A stretch of DNA of 64,000 nt from Lepus europaeus (lineage: Eukaryota > Chordata > Mammalia > Lagomorpha > Leporidae). Shown here in pieces: positions 1 to 11,909 of the stretch (positions within the stretch are counted from its first letter, which is position 1; each line of letters starts with the position of its first letter). Location of the stretch: contig NC_084827.1 of assembly GCF_033115175.1 (NCBI RefSeq), positions 56,667,201-56,731,200 on the forward strand, in the 5' to 3' direction. Position numbers and translations under genes: made by a program. The notes beneath the pieces are model-generated. The model made no database searches and had not been told where the DNA came from. It saw only the letters and a list, made by a program, of their open reading frames with translations.

Positions 1-2252
1 GGAAATTTTGACAAAGAATAGGGGAATTGATTCATTATTCTCCTTTCATTACTTCTGGATTCTTTAGAATAGGGGCTACTTGACAGCTTTGTGTTGGGAG
101 AAATGAGAGAGTGGGGGACATGGCCAGGTCAAAGGAGGGAAGGAGTGATATTTATACTAGTTCTAGGCTTTCAGAGAGAGAAGCACCTCTGAGTTTGAAT
201 TTGCTTTGAATCTGGTTTATAGCTTGTAGTCCAACCAACCTTGCCAGAGTAATACATGGGATTGAATCTCTTAGCAGCTCAGCCTAGTGGGTCCAAGGGT
301 GGATTCTGAACGTGGGATATTTGGGATGTCTTGGGAGAGGATCTTGGACTCTCTAATGTTGCCAGTTATGGAACAAAGATATAAGCCTCAGCCATTCTTG
401 CTCATTACCTAAAAAATAGGTAAACATTGGAATGTATTCCTTACCTTTGAATCACAATTGGGTCTCGCACTCTATTGCCTTCATACCCACCCCCCACAGC
501 CAGCTGAAATACAAGCTGCTGTTACATTTGAAAGACCAGTTCCAGGAATTCCTCTCCTCCTGCTGCCCCTTTCCCTCATCCCCATCTGTAGCACTCCTAA
601 AATATAGAAAGGCTCGGCCCCTGGGGGTCAAGGCCTTCTGCCACATGTTCCATTGTGTGCACACTGGCTGCTGGTCACCAACCTCTCCAAATTTATTTTC
701 TCTGAATAAATTTGGTAAATTTGTATACTGCCTACTCTCTATTCTGCGCTTTTCCTAACATTTATGGTGCCCTCTGTGAGGAGGCACCAATCTGCAGCTC
801 TTTTCCTAACAGCCAGAAGCTGAGTGTTATACAGACTCAACTATAAGTCACAAAACCCCTCAATCCTAAGACTTCAATTATATGGAAGACTGCAAAAACC
901 CTATGTGAACTTACCCTTTGTTTATGCCAAGAAACTAGCTCACTTTTTCCAAATTTCTCCCTGGATCCCACTATTTCTAGATGGGGTTGCAAGTTTTGGT
1001 ACATCTGCAAGACCTGGAACATCAAGGCTCACCAAACTCTGGGGTGCCCCTCAGCCACTTTTGTGTCCTTCTCCTAGGAAGTCTTTTTAACTCACTTTTC
1101 CTGATGGTTGATGTGCCTATCACAACAGCCTAAATGAACTATCCATTCCCTTACAGTGTTTGAGCTCAGGAGAAGTTTTGAAAATTTTGGTAGTTACTGA
1201 GAGATGAAAATCCCTAGACCTTTCAAAAAATGGTTAATAAAGTGACACATGATCAAATCAAGACGTTCATGAGTGACAAGAACATAGGGAAGGGGACCTT
1301 TCAAAGTAGCTAAGGTACTTATCACCCAGAAAAGTTTTGCATTAAAATATAATGAAGTCAAATCCAATAAAATGAACTTCTCATTAGGGTTTACTGAATG
1401 AAGAGACTTGAAAGTTTATTTCCTCAATATCCTGCGGATAAAATAATAATTTTGCTTCTATTTATTGAGCTCCTTCTACTTGATAGCTCCTTGACTGCAT
1501 ACTAATATTTCTAGAATTATCCATAAACATGAGGAAGAAACTGTATTAGCTATGCATTGCTGCATAACAGATTAACAAAATCATAGCAGCCAAAAACAGG
1601 TTAGCAGCCCAGGTAAATTTTTCTGATCTTTGTTCAAGGTATCACAGTGCTTGAAATCCACATTGTTAAACTGAAATATATTTGACCTACAGTGGTCTTC
1701 AGACTTGAGTGATAACATTTGGTCAGAGCGTCCTCCATATATACTTGAAGTACATACATCATAGCTTAATGTGCAAATGAGATGTAACCTAAGAGTAAAT
1801 GTTCATAATCAAGCACTTGCGCTTTAGCCAATCACAGGCTAAAACCAATGAGACCACATTCATATTAGCCAAGTGGGCACCACAGTCAATGAGGTTGCTT
1901 CCATACATCACTTCCTTTTCCCTGCAGTTGTGGTAGGCTGGGACATATTGAACCATATTCAGACTTGAATGTTTCCTCATTGAAGAACCTTTATCTTGCT
2001 CATGTAAATGGTCTTAGCTTTTTCTTTTAACAGAGTATTAGTCATGATGAGAATCTATTTAGAAGCTTGGAGGAGACAACTATTTTAAACTTACTCAGGT
2101 TGTTTGAACTCATTTGTTGCTGAAGGATGTGAGTCTCCATTTATTGCTGGCTGAGTTTACTCTTTGTTTCTACAGTTTAAATGAATTTGTATTCTTTTTT
2201 TTTTTTGGCTCTCTTCATTTTTATTTTGTTTTAATTTTTTTGAATTTGGATT
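1..2252. other. Unique AT-rich DNA, no gene seen
   Basis: No frame longer than about 110 codons and no recognisable protein. The stretch near 1540-1620 (a run resembling 'attgctgcataacagatta') looks like the end of an old MaLR-type LTR or a similar repeat, but it is too decayed to name. The rest shows nothing I can assign. Confidence 0.5.
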
Positions 2253-2276
2253 TAAACATATGTTTTATTTGAAAAG

Positions 2277-2307
<31 letters not shown>

Positions 2308-2519
2308 TCAGTTCACTAGTTCACTCCTCAAACGTCCACAGCAGCCAGGGGTATCTGAGCCATCATATGCTGCCTCCTAGAATGCATTGGCAGGAAGTTT
2401 GATCAGAAACAGAGGAATGGCAACATGAGCCTGTACTCTTATGTGGGATGTGGATGTTCTAAGCAGCTGGTTAAGTTGTTTAAGCAGCTGGTTAAGTTGT
2501 TGTGCCACACTGTGCTCCC
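2253..2519 (-). mobile_element. C SINE, old copy
   Basis: Reads on the minus strand. The A/T-rich end is followed by a (GA)n run at 2277-2304, then the diagnostic body (tcactcctcaaa, tgggatg) and an end close to gtgccacactgtgctccc. Strong divergence from the GC-rich head marks it as old. It carries an internal tandem duplication. Confidence 0.75.
2461..2502. repeat. 21-bp tandem duplication
   Basis: The unit aagcagctggttaagttgtt plus one base occurs twice back to back inside the SINE, differing only at the final base. This looks like a local duplication after the SINE inserted. Confidence 0.85.
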
Positions 2520-2630
2520 TCTCCAACATCACACCAGTGATAGCACATGAGTCCTTCTGCTTCAGATGTCTCTGTATTCTGTCTTTAAAGGTCAATTTTA
2601 AGGTCAATTAACTCAAACATTTTTTGTTGT

Positions 2631-2679
2631 TTTTAAGAGATTTATTTATTTGAAAGGCAGAGTGACAGAGAGAGGGACA

Positions 2680-2718
<39 letters not shown>

Positions 2719-2995
2719 GCATCTTCCATCTTCCACTTGCTGCTTCACTCCTCAAATGGCCATAACACCCAGCGTCCAGGGCTGGACCAGGCCAAAGACA
2801 TGAGCTTGGAACTCCATCTTAATCTCCCACTTGTGTGCTGAGGCACAGACACCTGGGCCATCATCTGCTGCTTTCCCAAGCACGTGTACAGGGAGCTAGA
2901 TTGGAAGTGGAGCAGCTGGGACTCCCAATCAGATCTCACATGGGATGTTGGTGTCACTGGTGGCAGCTTAACCGACTGTACCGTAATATTGGGCC
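2631..2995 (-). mobile_element. C SINE with CA/GA microsatellite
   Basis: Minus-strand SINE with the typical 'agatttatttatttgaaaggcagag' style start, a (CA)n run near 2676-2697 and a (GA)n run near 2698-2718 where the CT tail should be. It ends in a decayed head, gtaatattgggcc. The microsatellites have grown from the SINE tail. Confidence 0.8.
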
Positions 2996-3377
2996 AAATT
3001 TAAGCTGTAAATTGCAACCACAAAGTCCCTCCACAGCAATATCTAGAATAGCACTTGGTTGAACAGCCAGAGAGCAGGAATCCTGAAGAGAGGAGGGAGA
3101 GCTTTAGAATTCCGCCGACCATGTAATTATGTTGTCATAGTCATAGAATTTCTTAAAACCTAGCATATTGTGGTAATATAAACTATTTAAATTCCCACCC
3201 CAATAATTTCCCTTATCTCTGTCTTAACTTCATTCTAACCCAGGAATCCAAGAAGTCAGTGGCCTAAGAAGCCTTGTATTTATGAATAAGATCACCATGA
3301 GTCTTATATCCCTAACCAGACACATACACATAACACATTTTTAGTTCTAAAGTATTTAAGAACATTGAAGTTTTTAT
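2996..3377. other. Unique DNA between SINEs
   Basis: AT-rich sequence with no frame, repeat or motif that I can support. Confidence 0.4.
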
Positions 3378-3695
3378 AAAAGATTGACTTGATTTGAAAG
3401 GCAGACCAACAAATAGTGACAGAGACAGATTTTATTGTTTCATCTGGTGATTCACACCCCTAATGTCATCAACAGTGGAGGGTGGGCCAGACCAGAGACA
3501 GGAGCCAGGAACTCCATCCAGGTCTCCCATGTGGGTGGCAGAGCCCAAGCACTTAGGCCACCCTCCACTGCTTTCCCAGGTGCATTAGCAGGGAGCTGGA
3601 TGGGAAATAGAGCAGCAGGACATGAACTGATGCTCTCATATGGAATTCTGGCTCATAAGCCGTAGCTTAACCCACTGCACCACAATGCTGGTTCC
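3378..3695 (-). mobile_element. C SINE, old copy
   Basis: Minus-strand copy: agattgacttgatttgaaaggcag at the tail side, catgtgggtggcagagcccaag in the body, ccactgcaccacaatgctgg at the head side. The CT tail is degraded. Confidence 0.75.
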
Positions 3696-4399
3696 ACTGA
3701 TTTTTATTCTTTTGGTTTTCACACACACATCACGGGTCCAGAACCCATCAATCAAATAAGTCATCAACAGCGAAATAAAACAGTCAAGAAATAGCCTGGC
3801 ACTAGTTTCAGATTATAAATGATTTGTAAAGTAAAGCAAAGACAAGGACGCTGGCAAACACTCTCTAGACTCATGACCACACCGCCAGTCTGAACTCTCA
3901 GAATCAGCCTTAAATCCTGTCGGTTTCATGCGCTCCTTTGTTATGGGTATTATATCACAGTGCCAACGGTGTTCTGCAGACTCTTTGTATGTGTCGGCTG
4001 TTTTATATTGTTACCAATTCATGAGCTCCTGCTGAATCTCAGGTGTCACAGTTTGTGAGCAATTGGCTTCTGCTCTTGCTCTTGGCACTCAACCAGAGCT
4101 GGTTTTTCTGGTTGCCTCCTTCACACTGGCACAAGCCAGTGGTCCCTGGAGAGGCCCTTGGCCCACAGCTCCAAGCTCGATGGGGAGGAAATAGCTTTCT
4201 GGCATCCTTTAGCAAACAGGAACCATCCTTATGTATTATATGTTTTCTTATCCCCCCTCTACATTAGTCAGCTTTTTAGGTGTTTCTTCCTCACATTGAA
4301 TCCATTTCTGTCTCAGGATATTTGATTTATCCTGCCTGTGCCTGAAAATTTTCTCCTTCCATGTATTTAGAGGGCTATTGAAGCCTTATTGAATTTCTT
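3696..4399. other. Unique DNA, no gene seen
   Basis: Contains a chance 74-codon frame at 4043-4267 with no family resemblance. No repeats recognised. Confidence 0.4.
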
Positions 4400-4589
4400 G
4401 AATAGATATGAGCTATTCAGATTATTTATCACTCTTTGTATGACTTCTGCAGTTTTTATCTTCCAAGGAATTGATCTGTTTTATCTATGGTCAAATAGCA
4501 GGGTATTTGTTGTTCATTTTGCTGTTTTCTGATATTTTATTATCATTTTAATATTCAAGGAATCAGGAGTGAGAAATCCCTCTTTCTTT

Positions 4590-4633
4590 TTAAAAGCAGC
4601 TGTATTTATTATTGGAAAGGTAGAGCTTCAGAA

Positions 4634-4675
<42 letters not shown>

Positions 4676-4912
4676 TTCCATCTGCTAGTTCACTCCCCAA
4701 ATGCCCTAAACAGCCAGGGCTGGATCAAGCCAAAATCAGAAACCAGGAACACTATCTGGGTCTGCCATGTGTGTGGCAGGGGGCCAAGGACTTGTTCCAT
4801 CTTCTGCTCCCTTCCCAGGTACATTAGCATCTGGGACTCAAACCAATGCTCCAGTGTGGGATGCTGGTGTCACAAGTAATAGCTTAACTCACAGCACCAC
4901 AACTCTGGCCCC
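4590..4912 (-). mobile_element. C SINE inside ancient L1
   Basis: Minus-strand SINE with a long (GA)n run at about 4639-4671, the body ttcactccccaaatgccctaa and the end cagcaccacaactctggcccc. It interrupts the antisense L1, so it is younger than that L1. Confidence 0.8.
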
Positions 4913-4940
4913 TGTCTTTGATTTCTGATTATTGGTAATT

Positions 4941-5007
4941 GATCTCTCTCTATCTCTATCTCTATATTTCTATCTCTATCTCTATCATCTCTATCTCTAC
5001 CTCTCCC
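4941..5007. repeat. (CTATCT)n microsatellite
   Basis: Imperfect hexanucleotide array with units such as atctct and tatctc. Likely polymorphic. Confidence 0.85.
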
Positions 5008-5940
5008 CCTCTTCTTAGTACTGAATGAAATCAAATCCAGACTTGAGTAAGAAATGTTTGAAATGACTGTTGCAATAGAGAAAATATCATAAACTTGTAA
5101 TCTATAAATATCAAAATCAAGCAGAAAAAAAAAAACTTCCTCTTACTTGTTGGAGTCCTACTAGTAGAAGCAGCAGAAGGCTGGCGTGTAGACAGTGGCA
5201 GTGCGTAAGCATCAAGCATAAGGTTGTCTGGCAGGAAATGTTTCTTCTCACTGTGGTGAGCTCATTCTCAGGAAGCATTGTTTAAGGGGAGCGCTAGGTA
5301 CATAAGGGCTTCAGATTCCAGAGGTACGTAGGGTGGAGAGAGTACTAGGCAATACAGAGGGCAGCTTGTGGACAATTATGAATACTTAGTCACTGCTGAG
5401 ACTGTAAGAAGTGTATGGGTGTTACACATCTTTAAAAAAAGTCAGATTTGGGTTCATTTGTTTTTATTTATTCTATTGTTTTCTTATTTTCAATATAATT
5501 AATTTCTACTATAATTTGGAAATTTGTTTTCTTCTATTTGTTGGGGGTTAAATTGCTCTTTTTTTCTCTGGTTGCTTAAGGCAGAAGACTATTAATTGGT
5601 CAATATTTTTTATTTCTAATGTATAATTTAACGCTATATATTTTCAGGTAAGTACTGTTTCACTGCATTTCAAAAATTTGATAAGGTAAATTTTAATCTG
5701 ATATGGTTCAATGGGATCTTTTAAGTTTTTTTTCTTCTTAGAATTCTCCTTTGACCCACATATTACTCATAGGTTGGACTTGGGAGGAAAAGATTCATCT
5801 GGATTTTCTCAGTGAACTCAATCTGAATTCCAAAAGTCCTAACTAGTGAGAAAGGAAGGCAGAAGGGAGGGTTGGAATGTGATAAAGTGAGATCTCAGTC
5901 AGACACTGCTGGCTTCAACAGTGAATAAAAGACTACAGGA

Positions 5941-6106
5941 CAGGCATTTGGCCTAATGGTTAAGACACAATACAGAAGACCTCGGTTGAGTTCCTGGCTC
6001 TGTGATTTGGCCCTGGTTAGTTCATGTCTGGCTGGTGTGGGCATTTAGAGTGAAAACCTTTCTCTCTTTCTCTCTCTCCATCTTTTTCTCCTTCTCCCTC
6101 TCCCTG

Positions 6107-6156
<50 letters not shown>

Positions 6157-6160
6157 CGTC
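5941..6160 (+). mobile_element. SINE related to C family, truncated, with (CT)n
   Basis: Plus-strand, short tRNA-like head (ggcctaatggttaagacac) followed by gttcctggctctgtg and a (CT)n tract at about 6113-6154. Much of the body is missing. The CT run is what produces the long serine/leucine-rich frame here, so that frame is not a gene. Confidence 0.65.
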
Positions 6161-6644
6161 TCCCTGGCTCTCAGACAAAAAGGAAAGTCAGGGTCCACTA
6201 ACCAAGGAAGGTGGGCCACCTCCAGAATATGGAGAATACAAGAAATCAGCCTTATGATCTATAGAATTATAAGATTCAAAGTTTATCATTTTAACTTTGT
6301 GGTAAATTGTAACCTCAAAGACAGAAAACACACGCATTCACATTTCAAGATAGAATTCAGCCTAAGTCTCTCCAGTATAGGTAACACTTGAACACCAACC
6401 TGGCCTTGGCATGAATCATTTTTGTGCTAATATAATCTCTCATTAACGTTTTCAGCTGGTCTTTGTTTCATGAGTATTAGTGGGCGTATATAAGAGTTAA
6501 TATGCCTCTGTGTTCTTATTTTTCACCAGTCCCATCTCTGACTCAATTAAAATTATTTCCTAAATTTTTTTCATTATATAAATGAATATCAGAACAGAAC
6601 ACATCCATTTGGCTGTGGAAAAAGCTTTGTGCAGATGTAAGAAA
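6161..6644. other. Unique DNA, no gene seen
   Basis: AT-rich, no recognisable coding or repeat signal. Confidence 0.4.
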
Positions 6645-6800
6645 ATCAGAGGTTCTAATTCCATGTTCTTGAACATGATACCTAAAATCTCAATCTTGTT
6701 ATCTATGAAGAAGAAATGAAAGTATTTATCTCAGAAATATTTGTGAGGATTAAAGGCATAACTATGTCCTTTGATTACCATTGAGTAGATGTTTAGATTT
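6645..6800 (+). mobile_element. MIR fragment
   Basis: Resembles the MIR core: a decayed 'tctcaatcttgttatctatgaa' followed by 'tttgtgaggattaaaggcat', matching the MIR motif 'gttgtgaggattaaatgag'. Ancient tRNA-derived SINE shared by all mammals. Confidence 0.6.
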
Positions 6801-7800
6801 TTAATATCTTCAATATTTGATTTTCTCAACAGAAAAAAATATATAAATATGAGCAAAAATTTTAACTTCATTTGCTCTACTTTAAAAATAGCAATGGAAA
6901 GCCAGAAGAGAGGTTATAGGTAGTGTTTTCTTTAGGAATTGCAAACAAATGCTATAATTCCTGAGGGTCAACATTTCTGCCCATTATATGATCCAATGTT
7001 CAATCCAATTATCTACAAGCAAATATGAAACTTGTACATACCTCATTCATTTCCACGGTCTGAAAGACAACAATTAAATTGTTTTCCCTCCATTTAGCTC
7101 ACACTCATTAGCTAATTGGACATGTATTACATTGTTTCAAAATTCAATCTTGTTGACAAGAGCAGGCACTTCATATGATCATTTTCATTTTAATGTGTTT
7201 TTGGACTATTGGGCATGTGACATTTGGCTAAAGTGAATTTTGTTTTCACAGCTTACAGAAAAATGTTTTTGTTAATTTGAGTGTTGTGGACAATAATCTA
7301 ATTAGATATAATTGTTATTTGACAACAGAGGCAGTTGCAAAAGAAGACTGAGAGGAAAATTAAAAAACCATGAGTACATCTTCAAATCTAATTCTTCCCT
7401 TCATATATGCATATATATTCAATCTGTTTATAGAGTGTATATAATGCAGTTATTATGTTATAAAAGTAACATAATAAATATAAAATATATTTAATTTTAG
7501 TAAATTTAATATATAAATGTAATATATTATATACATATATATCTTACGCAGTCATGTGCCACATAATCATGTTTGAGTAAACAATGGGCCTTATAAACAA
7601 TGGCAGTCCCATAGGATTACAACAACCAGTGACATTCTAGCTGTCTTTGTATAAGTATTCTATGATGTTCACACAATCAGAACCTTCTGCTTGTGTTTAA
7701 ATGATACATGAAGCTATATGCATATTGTGTATATATACACATATATCATAAATCAGAGGTATACAAGGAATGTATACATTTATATATTATACACACACAG
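6801..7800. other. AT-rich unique DNA; possible conserved non-coding element 6950-7365
   Basis: No gene. The subsegment 6950-7365 is free of repeats and dense in homeodomain-like cores (attagctaattg, aatctaattagat), a look typical of vertebrate conserved non-coding elements. From 7400 onward it becomes very AT-rich with TA-type microsatellites. Function is inference only. Confidence 0.35.
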
Positions 7801-7801
7801 G

Positions 7802-7922
7802 AGGATACATCAAAAAGTTCATGGGGGATGGAACTAAGAATTTTATTTCGATGCAATTTTTTTGAAATCCATGCGTAGTATTTTTTTTTTTCATAATACT
7901 CATTGTCCATGGATTTCCCCTG
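7802..7922. mobile_element. Mariner-like MITE, copy 1
   Basis: Starts with catcaaaaagttcatgg and closes with tccatggatttcccc, an inverted-repeat arrangement around an AT-rich centre (ttttatttcgatgcaattt). Shares its terminal motif (tcaaaaagttcatggaaaa type) with five other places in this window. Confidence 0.55.
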
Positions 7923-8121
7923 TGTGTGTGTGTGTGCAATCAGACTGGTTTAAATATCTCGCTTGCTGAGTATTTACAGAAAAATGGTTACATTCATTGT
8001 ACAGTGTATTTTGTCTTTGGGTAGGCTATGTTGGGATAAATACTCTATGAATCTATCCCATTTCAGTGCATATTTTGAATACAGGCATTGCTAGTATATG
8101 TTTAGGACTATTTGTATTTTT

Positions 8122-8455
8122 TTAAAAAAATATTTATTTAACTTAAAATCAGAGTTGCAGAGAGAGAAGGAGAGAAAAAGGCAGAGAGACCTTGCATCTG
8201 CTGGTTCACTCTGCAGATGACTACAATGGCCAGGGCTGGTCCAGGTTGAACCGGGAGCCAGGAGCCAGAAGCTTCATCAGAGTCTCCCATGTAGGAGCAG
8301 GGTCCCAAACACTTGGGCTATATTCCTCTGCTTTTCCCAGGCCATTAACAGGGAGCTGGATCGGAAGTGGAGCAGTGAGGACATGAATCAGCAGCCATAA
8401 GGGATCCTGGCATCACAAGTGGCAGCTTTATCAGCTACACCATAAAGCCAGCCCC
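8122..8455 (-). mobile_element. C SINE, old copy
   Basis: Minus-strand: aaatatttatttaac at the tail, gcagagagaccttgcatctg, tctcccatgtaggagcagg in the body, and cataaagccagcccc at the head side. Confidence 0.8.
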
Positions 8456-9468
8456 TAAGAATAATGGCATTTCTAATCCAAGTAGCCTCAGAAGATAGAG
8501 ATCATGTCTTTCTTCAGAAGAGAGAGCAGCTTTATTTGTCATCAAGTCTAGCAAGTTTAATGTTTGCATCCATGGAAAATGTTGTGAAAGTTTTCTTGAA
8601 ACTCACTGTAAAATATTTGGGTTGCCCATACTTGGAGTGTTTCTCTTGTAACAGTTCAACCCTCATGCAGGCATCCCCTGGCCCTTTTTATAACACCGAA
8701 TGGGAATTGGAGTTTGAGGAACTTGAGAAAAAAATTATGATGTTATGGCTACTGCTGTTGCTGTGAGTAATAAACTGTCCTTTGACTCTGACCCAGGAGT
8801 CTCATGTTTTTCTGCCAGCATCCATAAAACTCGCAGGTTAACTTGTTAGCTGGCAAGTAGAATAAAATTTCAAACCTACCGCAATTCTTGAAATAGTAAG
8901 ATATAGTTGTGAATTATGGAAGTTACTTTTTGCAGCAAAATAGACTCATGACATGTATGCTCATTTTCAAGAAGTTTAGAAACTTGTTTTCACACACATG
9001 CATAATTACATAGTACGATGGGACAGTTCTCATAGTATGAACACTGGATGCTGTTCCAGCTTGCACTTTACTTCAGTTTGTGAACTGAACACATTTATTG
9101 TACCAATATTAACTCACTGTCTACAAACACAAAATGTAGTTAGTCATTTCATGCTTCTTTTTTAAATTTGAAATTGCCCCCTTTTTTAGTGGTTTTATGT
9201 ATTTATTCTTGCATGGAAGGAACAGAAGATACAAACTAGGGGAGTGAACCACCGACAATTTGGGTCAATGATTTTAAGCATAGTTCAAATCTCATTACAA
9301 ATCTCATTAGAAATCTTCAACTCTTTTGGTTGTGGCCCTGTATCATAGACTCTGATAATCCACTAGATAAAGTTAAAATATCTCTAAGTAAAGATGAAGC
9401 AGGGATTACACTGGTTTATGTATACCCTATCAGAAGATGCCTATGCATCATGGAATACAGAAGATGAG
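8456..9468. other. Unique DNA; weak LTR-like 3' end near 8750-8850
   Basis: A chance 100-codon frame lies at 8464-8766. The string gtaataaactgtcctttgac followed by ctgccagcatccataaaac looks like the poly(A)/U5 part of an old LTR, but I cannot place its other end. Otherwise nothing seen. Confidence 0.3.
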
Positions 9469-9575
9469 GGAACCTCAAAAAGTTTATGGAAAGTGAATTC
9501 CAATGAAAGTTTATTTTGTTGTAAAATTATTTTGAAATCTATTTATATATGCATTATCATGAATTTTGAAGTTCA
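9469..9575. mobile_element. Mariner-like MITE, copy 2
   Basis: Begins with acctcaaaaagtttatgga and ends near tgaattttgaagttc, with an AT-rich centre containing tttattttgttgtaaaa. Decayed relative of the other MITE copies. Confidence 0.5.
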
Positions 9576-9583
9576 AAAAATTG

Positions 9584-9932
9584 CCCAAATACATATTTTT
9601 TTAAAGATTTATTTTATTTATTTGAAAGGCAGAGTGATGGAGTTGGTGCAGGGGGAGAGACATCTTCCATCCACTAGTTCACTCCCCAGTTGGCCTGCAA
9701 TGGCCAAAAGACTGAGCCAGGTCGAGCCAGGAGACAGTAGTTTCATTCAGGTCTCCCACATGGGTGCAGGAGCCAAACACTCAGACATCTTACACTGTTT
9801 TCTCAGGTATATTAGTGGAGAACTGGATCAGAAGTGGATCAACCAAAACTCGAACTGGAGCCCATAGAGAATGCTGGCATTGCAAGTGGTGACTACCTGC
9901 TGTGCCACAGTGCTGATCCCCCAATTACATAT
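9584..9932 (-). mobile_element. C SINE with 13-bp target duplication
   Basis: SINE body at 9597-9919, minus strand, flanked by cccaaatacatat (9584-9596) and cccaattacatat (9920-9932), one mismatch. The tail side is ttttttaaagatttatttta; the head side ends tgccacagtgctgatcc. A well-supported L1-style insertion. Confidence 0.85.
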
Positions 9933-9934
9933 CT

Positions 9935-11150
9935 TATAACATTTTCCATCAGCATTTTCAAACAAAGTAGACTTGAAAATGAAAATTGTTAATACATAAG
10001 GAAGTTTATTATGTAATGATCAATGACTTTAACAAGATTATAAATATATTATGCGCCTAATGCTAAAGCACCTAATATTATAAAACAATGCTAATAAAAC
10101 TAAAGGAAAACATCAACCCCAATAGAGTAATGCTGTGGAATTTCAGTACTGCCCTTTAATGAATGGACAGATCAACTGGACAAAAAAATCAACAAAGAAA
10201 TAACATAGTTCATCTGCAGTATATGCAGTATAGAAAAAAAGGACCAAAAGTTATCTGTACCCCCTGGTTTACTGCGGGTCAATTCACAACAGCTAAGATA
10301 TGGAATCAACCCAAACATCTATCAACTGAAGATTTGATAAATCACTATGTTCCTCAAGTTGTATTTATGAAATGCATGAAGTTTATATTTGTTAAATAAA
10401 AGGTTTCGGGACAAAATAAAAGACATGACCATATAATATAAGAAAAGAAGAAGAAAAGGACCTAATAGCCATTCACAGAACATTCCATCCCACAGTTGTG
10501 GAATACATATTGTTTTCATCAGCACATGGAACATTCTCTAGCATAGAATACACACTAGATCATAAAACATGGCCAATCACATTTAAAAAACTGAAATCAC
10601 AGCCTATATTTTTGAGCACAATAGAATAAATCTGGAAGATAACAACAAAAGAAACTCTAGAACTTGCATAAATGCATGAATACTGAATAACATACTCATG
10701 AATGAGTAAGTGTTCATCAAAGAAAGCAAAAGCAAAATTGAAAAATTCCTTGAAATTAGCAAAAATGGAAAATTGTTGTATGAAATTTATGGGAGACAGC
10801 AAAAGCAGTGTTAAGAGCAAAGTTTATAGCCATAAGTGCCTACGTGAAATAAAAAAATAAATAAGTAAAGGTGTCAAATAACCTAACAGTTCATTTAAAG
10901 GCCCTAAAAAAACAAAGACAAATAAAATACAAAATTAATAGAAAGAAATAATAAAAATTAAGTCATATGTAAACTAAGTATTTAAATTACAAAAGACTAA
11001 TGAAATGAAGATCTGTTTTTTAAGTTATAAAATTGAAAAACCATTAGCTGTACTACCAAAGAAAATAAGAAAGAAGTTTCAAATAAAGGAAATTAGAGAT
11101 GAAAGATTTTTTGCCCTTTTCCCCATTGTTCCCTATTCATTATTTCCTCA
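9935..11150 (+). mobile_element. Ancient L1 ORF2 fragment, sense
   Basis: Degenerate L1 ORF2 in its endonuclease-proximal part: 'ggacagatcaactggac' followed by 'aatcaacaaagaaataac', then 'gcatagaatacacactagat', 'aatcacatttaaaaaactg' and 'aaagtttatagccataagt'. Many stops. The piece at 10215-10330 ('cacaacagctaagatatgga') resembles a more 3' part of ORF2, so the fragment is rearranged. Confidence 0.6.
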
Positions 11151-11196
11151 TATATATTGAGGCTTTTTTTTAGGTATGTGTATGCTTGTAAGTTTT

Positions 11197-11493
11197 TAAA
11201 AATATATTTTATTTATTTATTTGAGAGGTAGAGTTATAGACAGAGAGAGACAGAGGTCTTCCCTCTGCTGTTTCACTACCCAAATGGCCACAACTGCCAG
11301 CAGCCAGGAGCTTCTCCTGGGTCTCCCACATGGGTGCAGGGGCCCAAGCACTTCAGCCTTCTTCTGCTTTCGCAGGCCACAGAAGAGAGCTGGATCAGAA
11401 GAGGGGCATATAGGACACAAACTGGCACCCACATGGGATGCTGTCGCTGCTTCAGGTAAAGGCTTAGCTTACTATGCCACACAGCTGCCCCCC
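11197..11493 (-). mobile_element. C SINE
   Basis: Minus-strand copy: ttttatttatttatttgagaggtagag at the tail, ggtctcccacatgggtgcag in the body, ctatgccacacagctgcccc at the head side. Confidence 0.85.
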
Positions 11494-11579
11494 ATAAATT
11501 TTGTATAATCCTAATTTTTAAATTATTTTTTAATACTCAAACATCTTTTTTTTGTTTCTTAAAAAAAGTTTTTTTACTC

Positions 11580-11650
11580 AACATCTATTTTGTCTGATGT
11601 TGATGTTAATATCAGCTTGGATATGTAGATGCATGTCTTTCATCAAGTTT
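11580..11650. mobile_element. Ancient L1 scrap next to candidate target site
   Basis: The words ttggatatgtagatgcatgt and ctttcatcaagtttgggaa resemble a known old L1 segment that I also see at 39.9-41.4 kb. It gives the pre-insertion context for the 18-bp direct repeat that follows. Confidence 0.45.
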
Positions 11651-11668
11651 GGGAATAAGCCATATTCT
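11651..11668. repeat. 18-bp direct repeat, left copy (candidate TSD)
   Basis: The string gggaataagccatattct is identical to 13447-13464. It is followed directly by a T run, as expected at the 3' side of a minus-strand retrocopy. Confidence 0.7.
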
Positions 11669-11682
11669 TTTTTTTTTTTTAG

Positions 11683-11909
11683 AGCCAGAAATTTATTTAT
11701 TTATTTAATTCATTCATTCATATTCATGTCATTTGAGAGAGACAAAGATCTATCAGCTGTTTCACTTCCCCAATGCCCACATAACCAGGAGCCTGGAACT
11801 CAATCTAAATTTCCCAGATGGGTGGCAGATCCATCTTCCTACTAATGTGCAGCCTAGGCAGCAGCAGGTGGTACCTCAAATATTTGCCTCCCTGCCACCC
11901 ATGCCACAA
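11683..11909 (-). mobile_element. C SINE at 3' end of candidate retrocopy
   Basis: Minus-strand, truncated and diverged: aaatttatttatttatttaattc, then gagagagacaaagatctat, cccagatgggtggcagat and tgccaccc. Its A-rich end supplies the AATAAA signal used in the retrocopy reading. Confidence 0.65.

Larger units (their letters stand above)
4400..5800 (-). mobile_element. Ancient L1 ORF2 fragment, antisense
   Basis: The plus strand reads like the antisense of mammalian L1 ORF2: 'ccaaggaattgatctgtttt', 'gattattggtaatt', 'attgttttcttattttcaat' and 'tttgacccacatattactc' occur in the order expected of antisense ORF2. It is split by the SINE at 4590-4912 and by less clear sequence at 5010-5440. No frame is open. 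Confidence 0.6.

Noticed and set aside
6002..6391. 129-codon frame rich in Ser/Leu/Phe
   Set aside because: Product of reading the (CT)n tail of a SINE; no conserved content.
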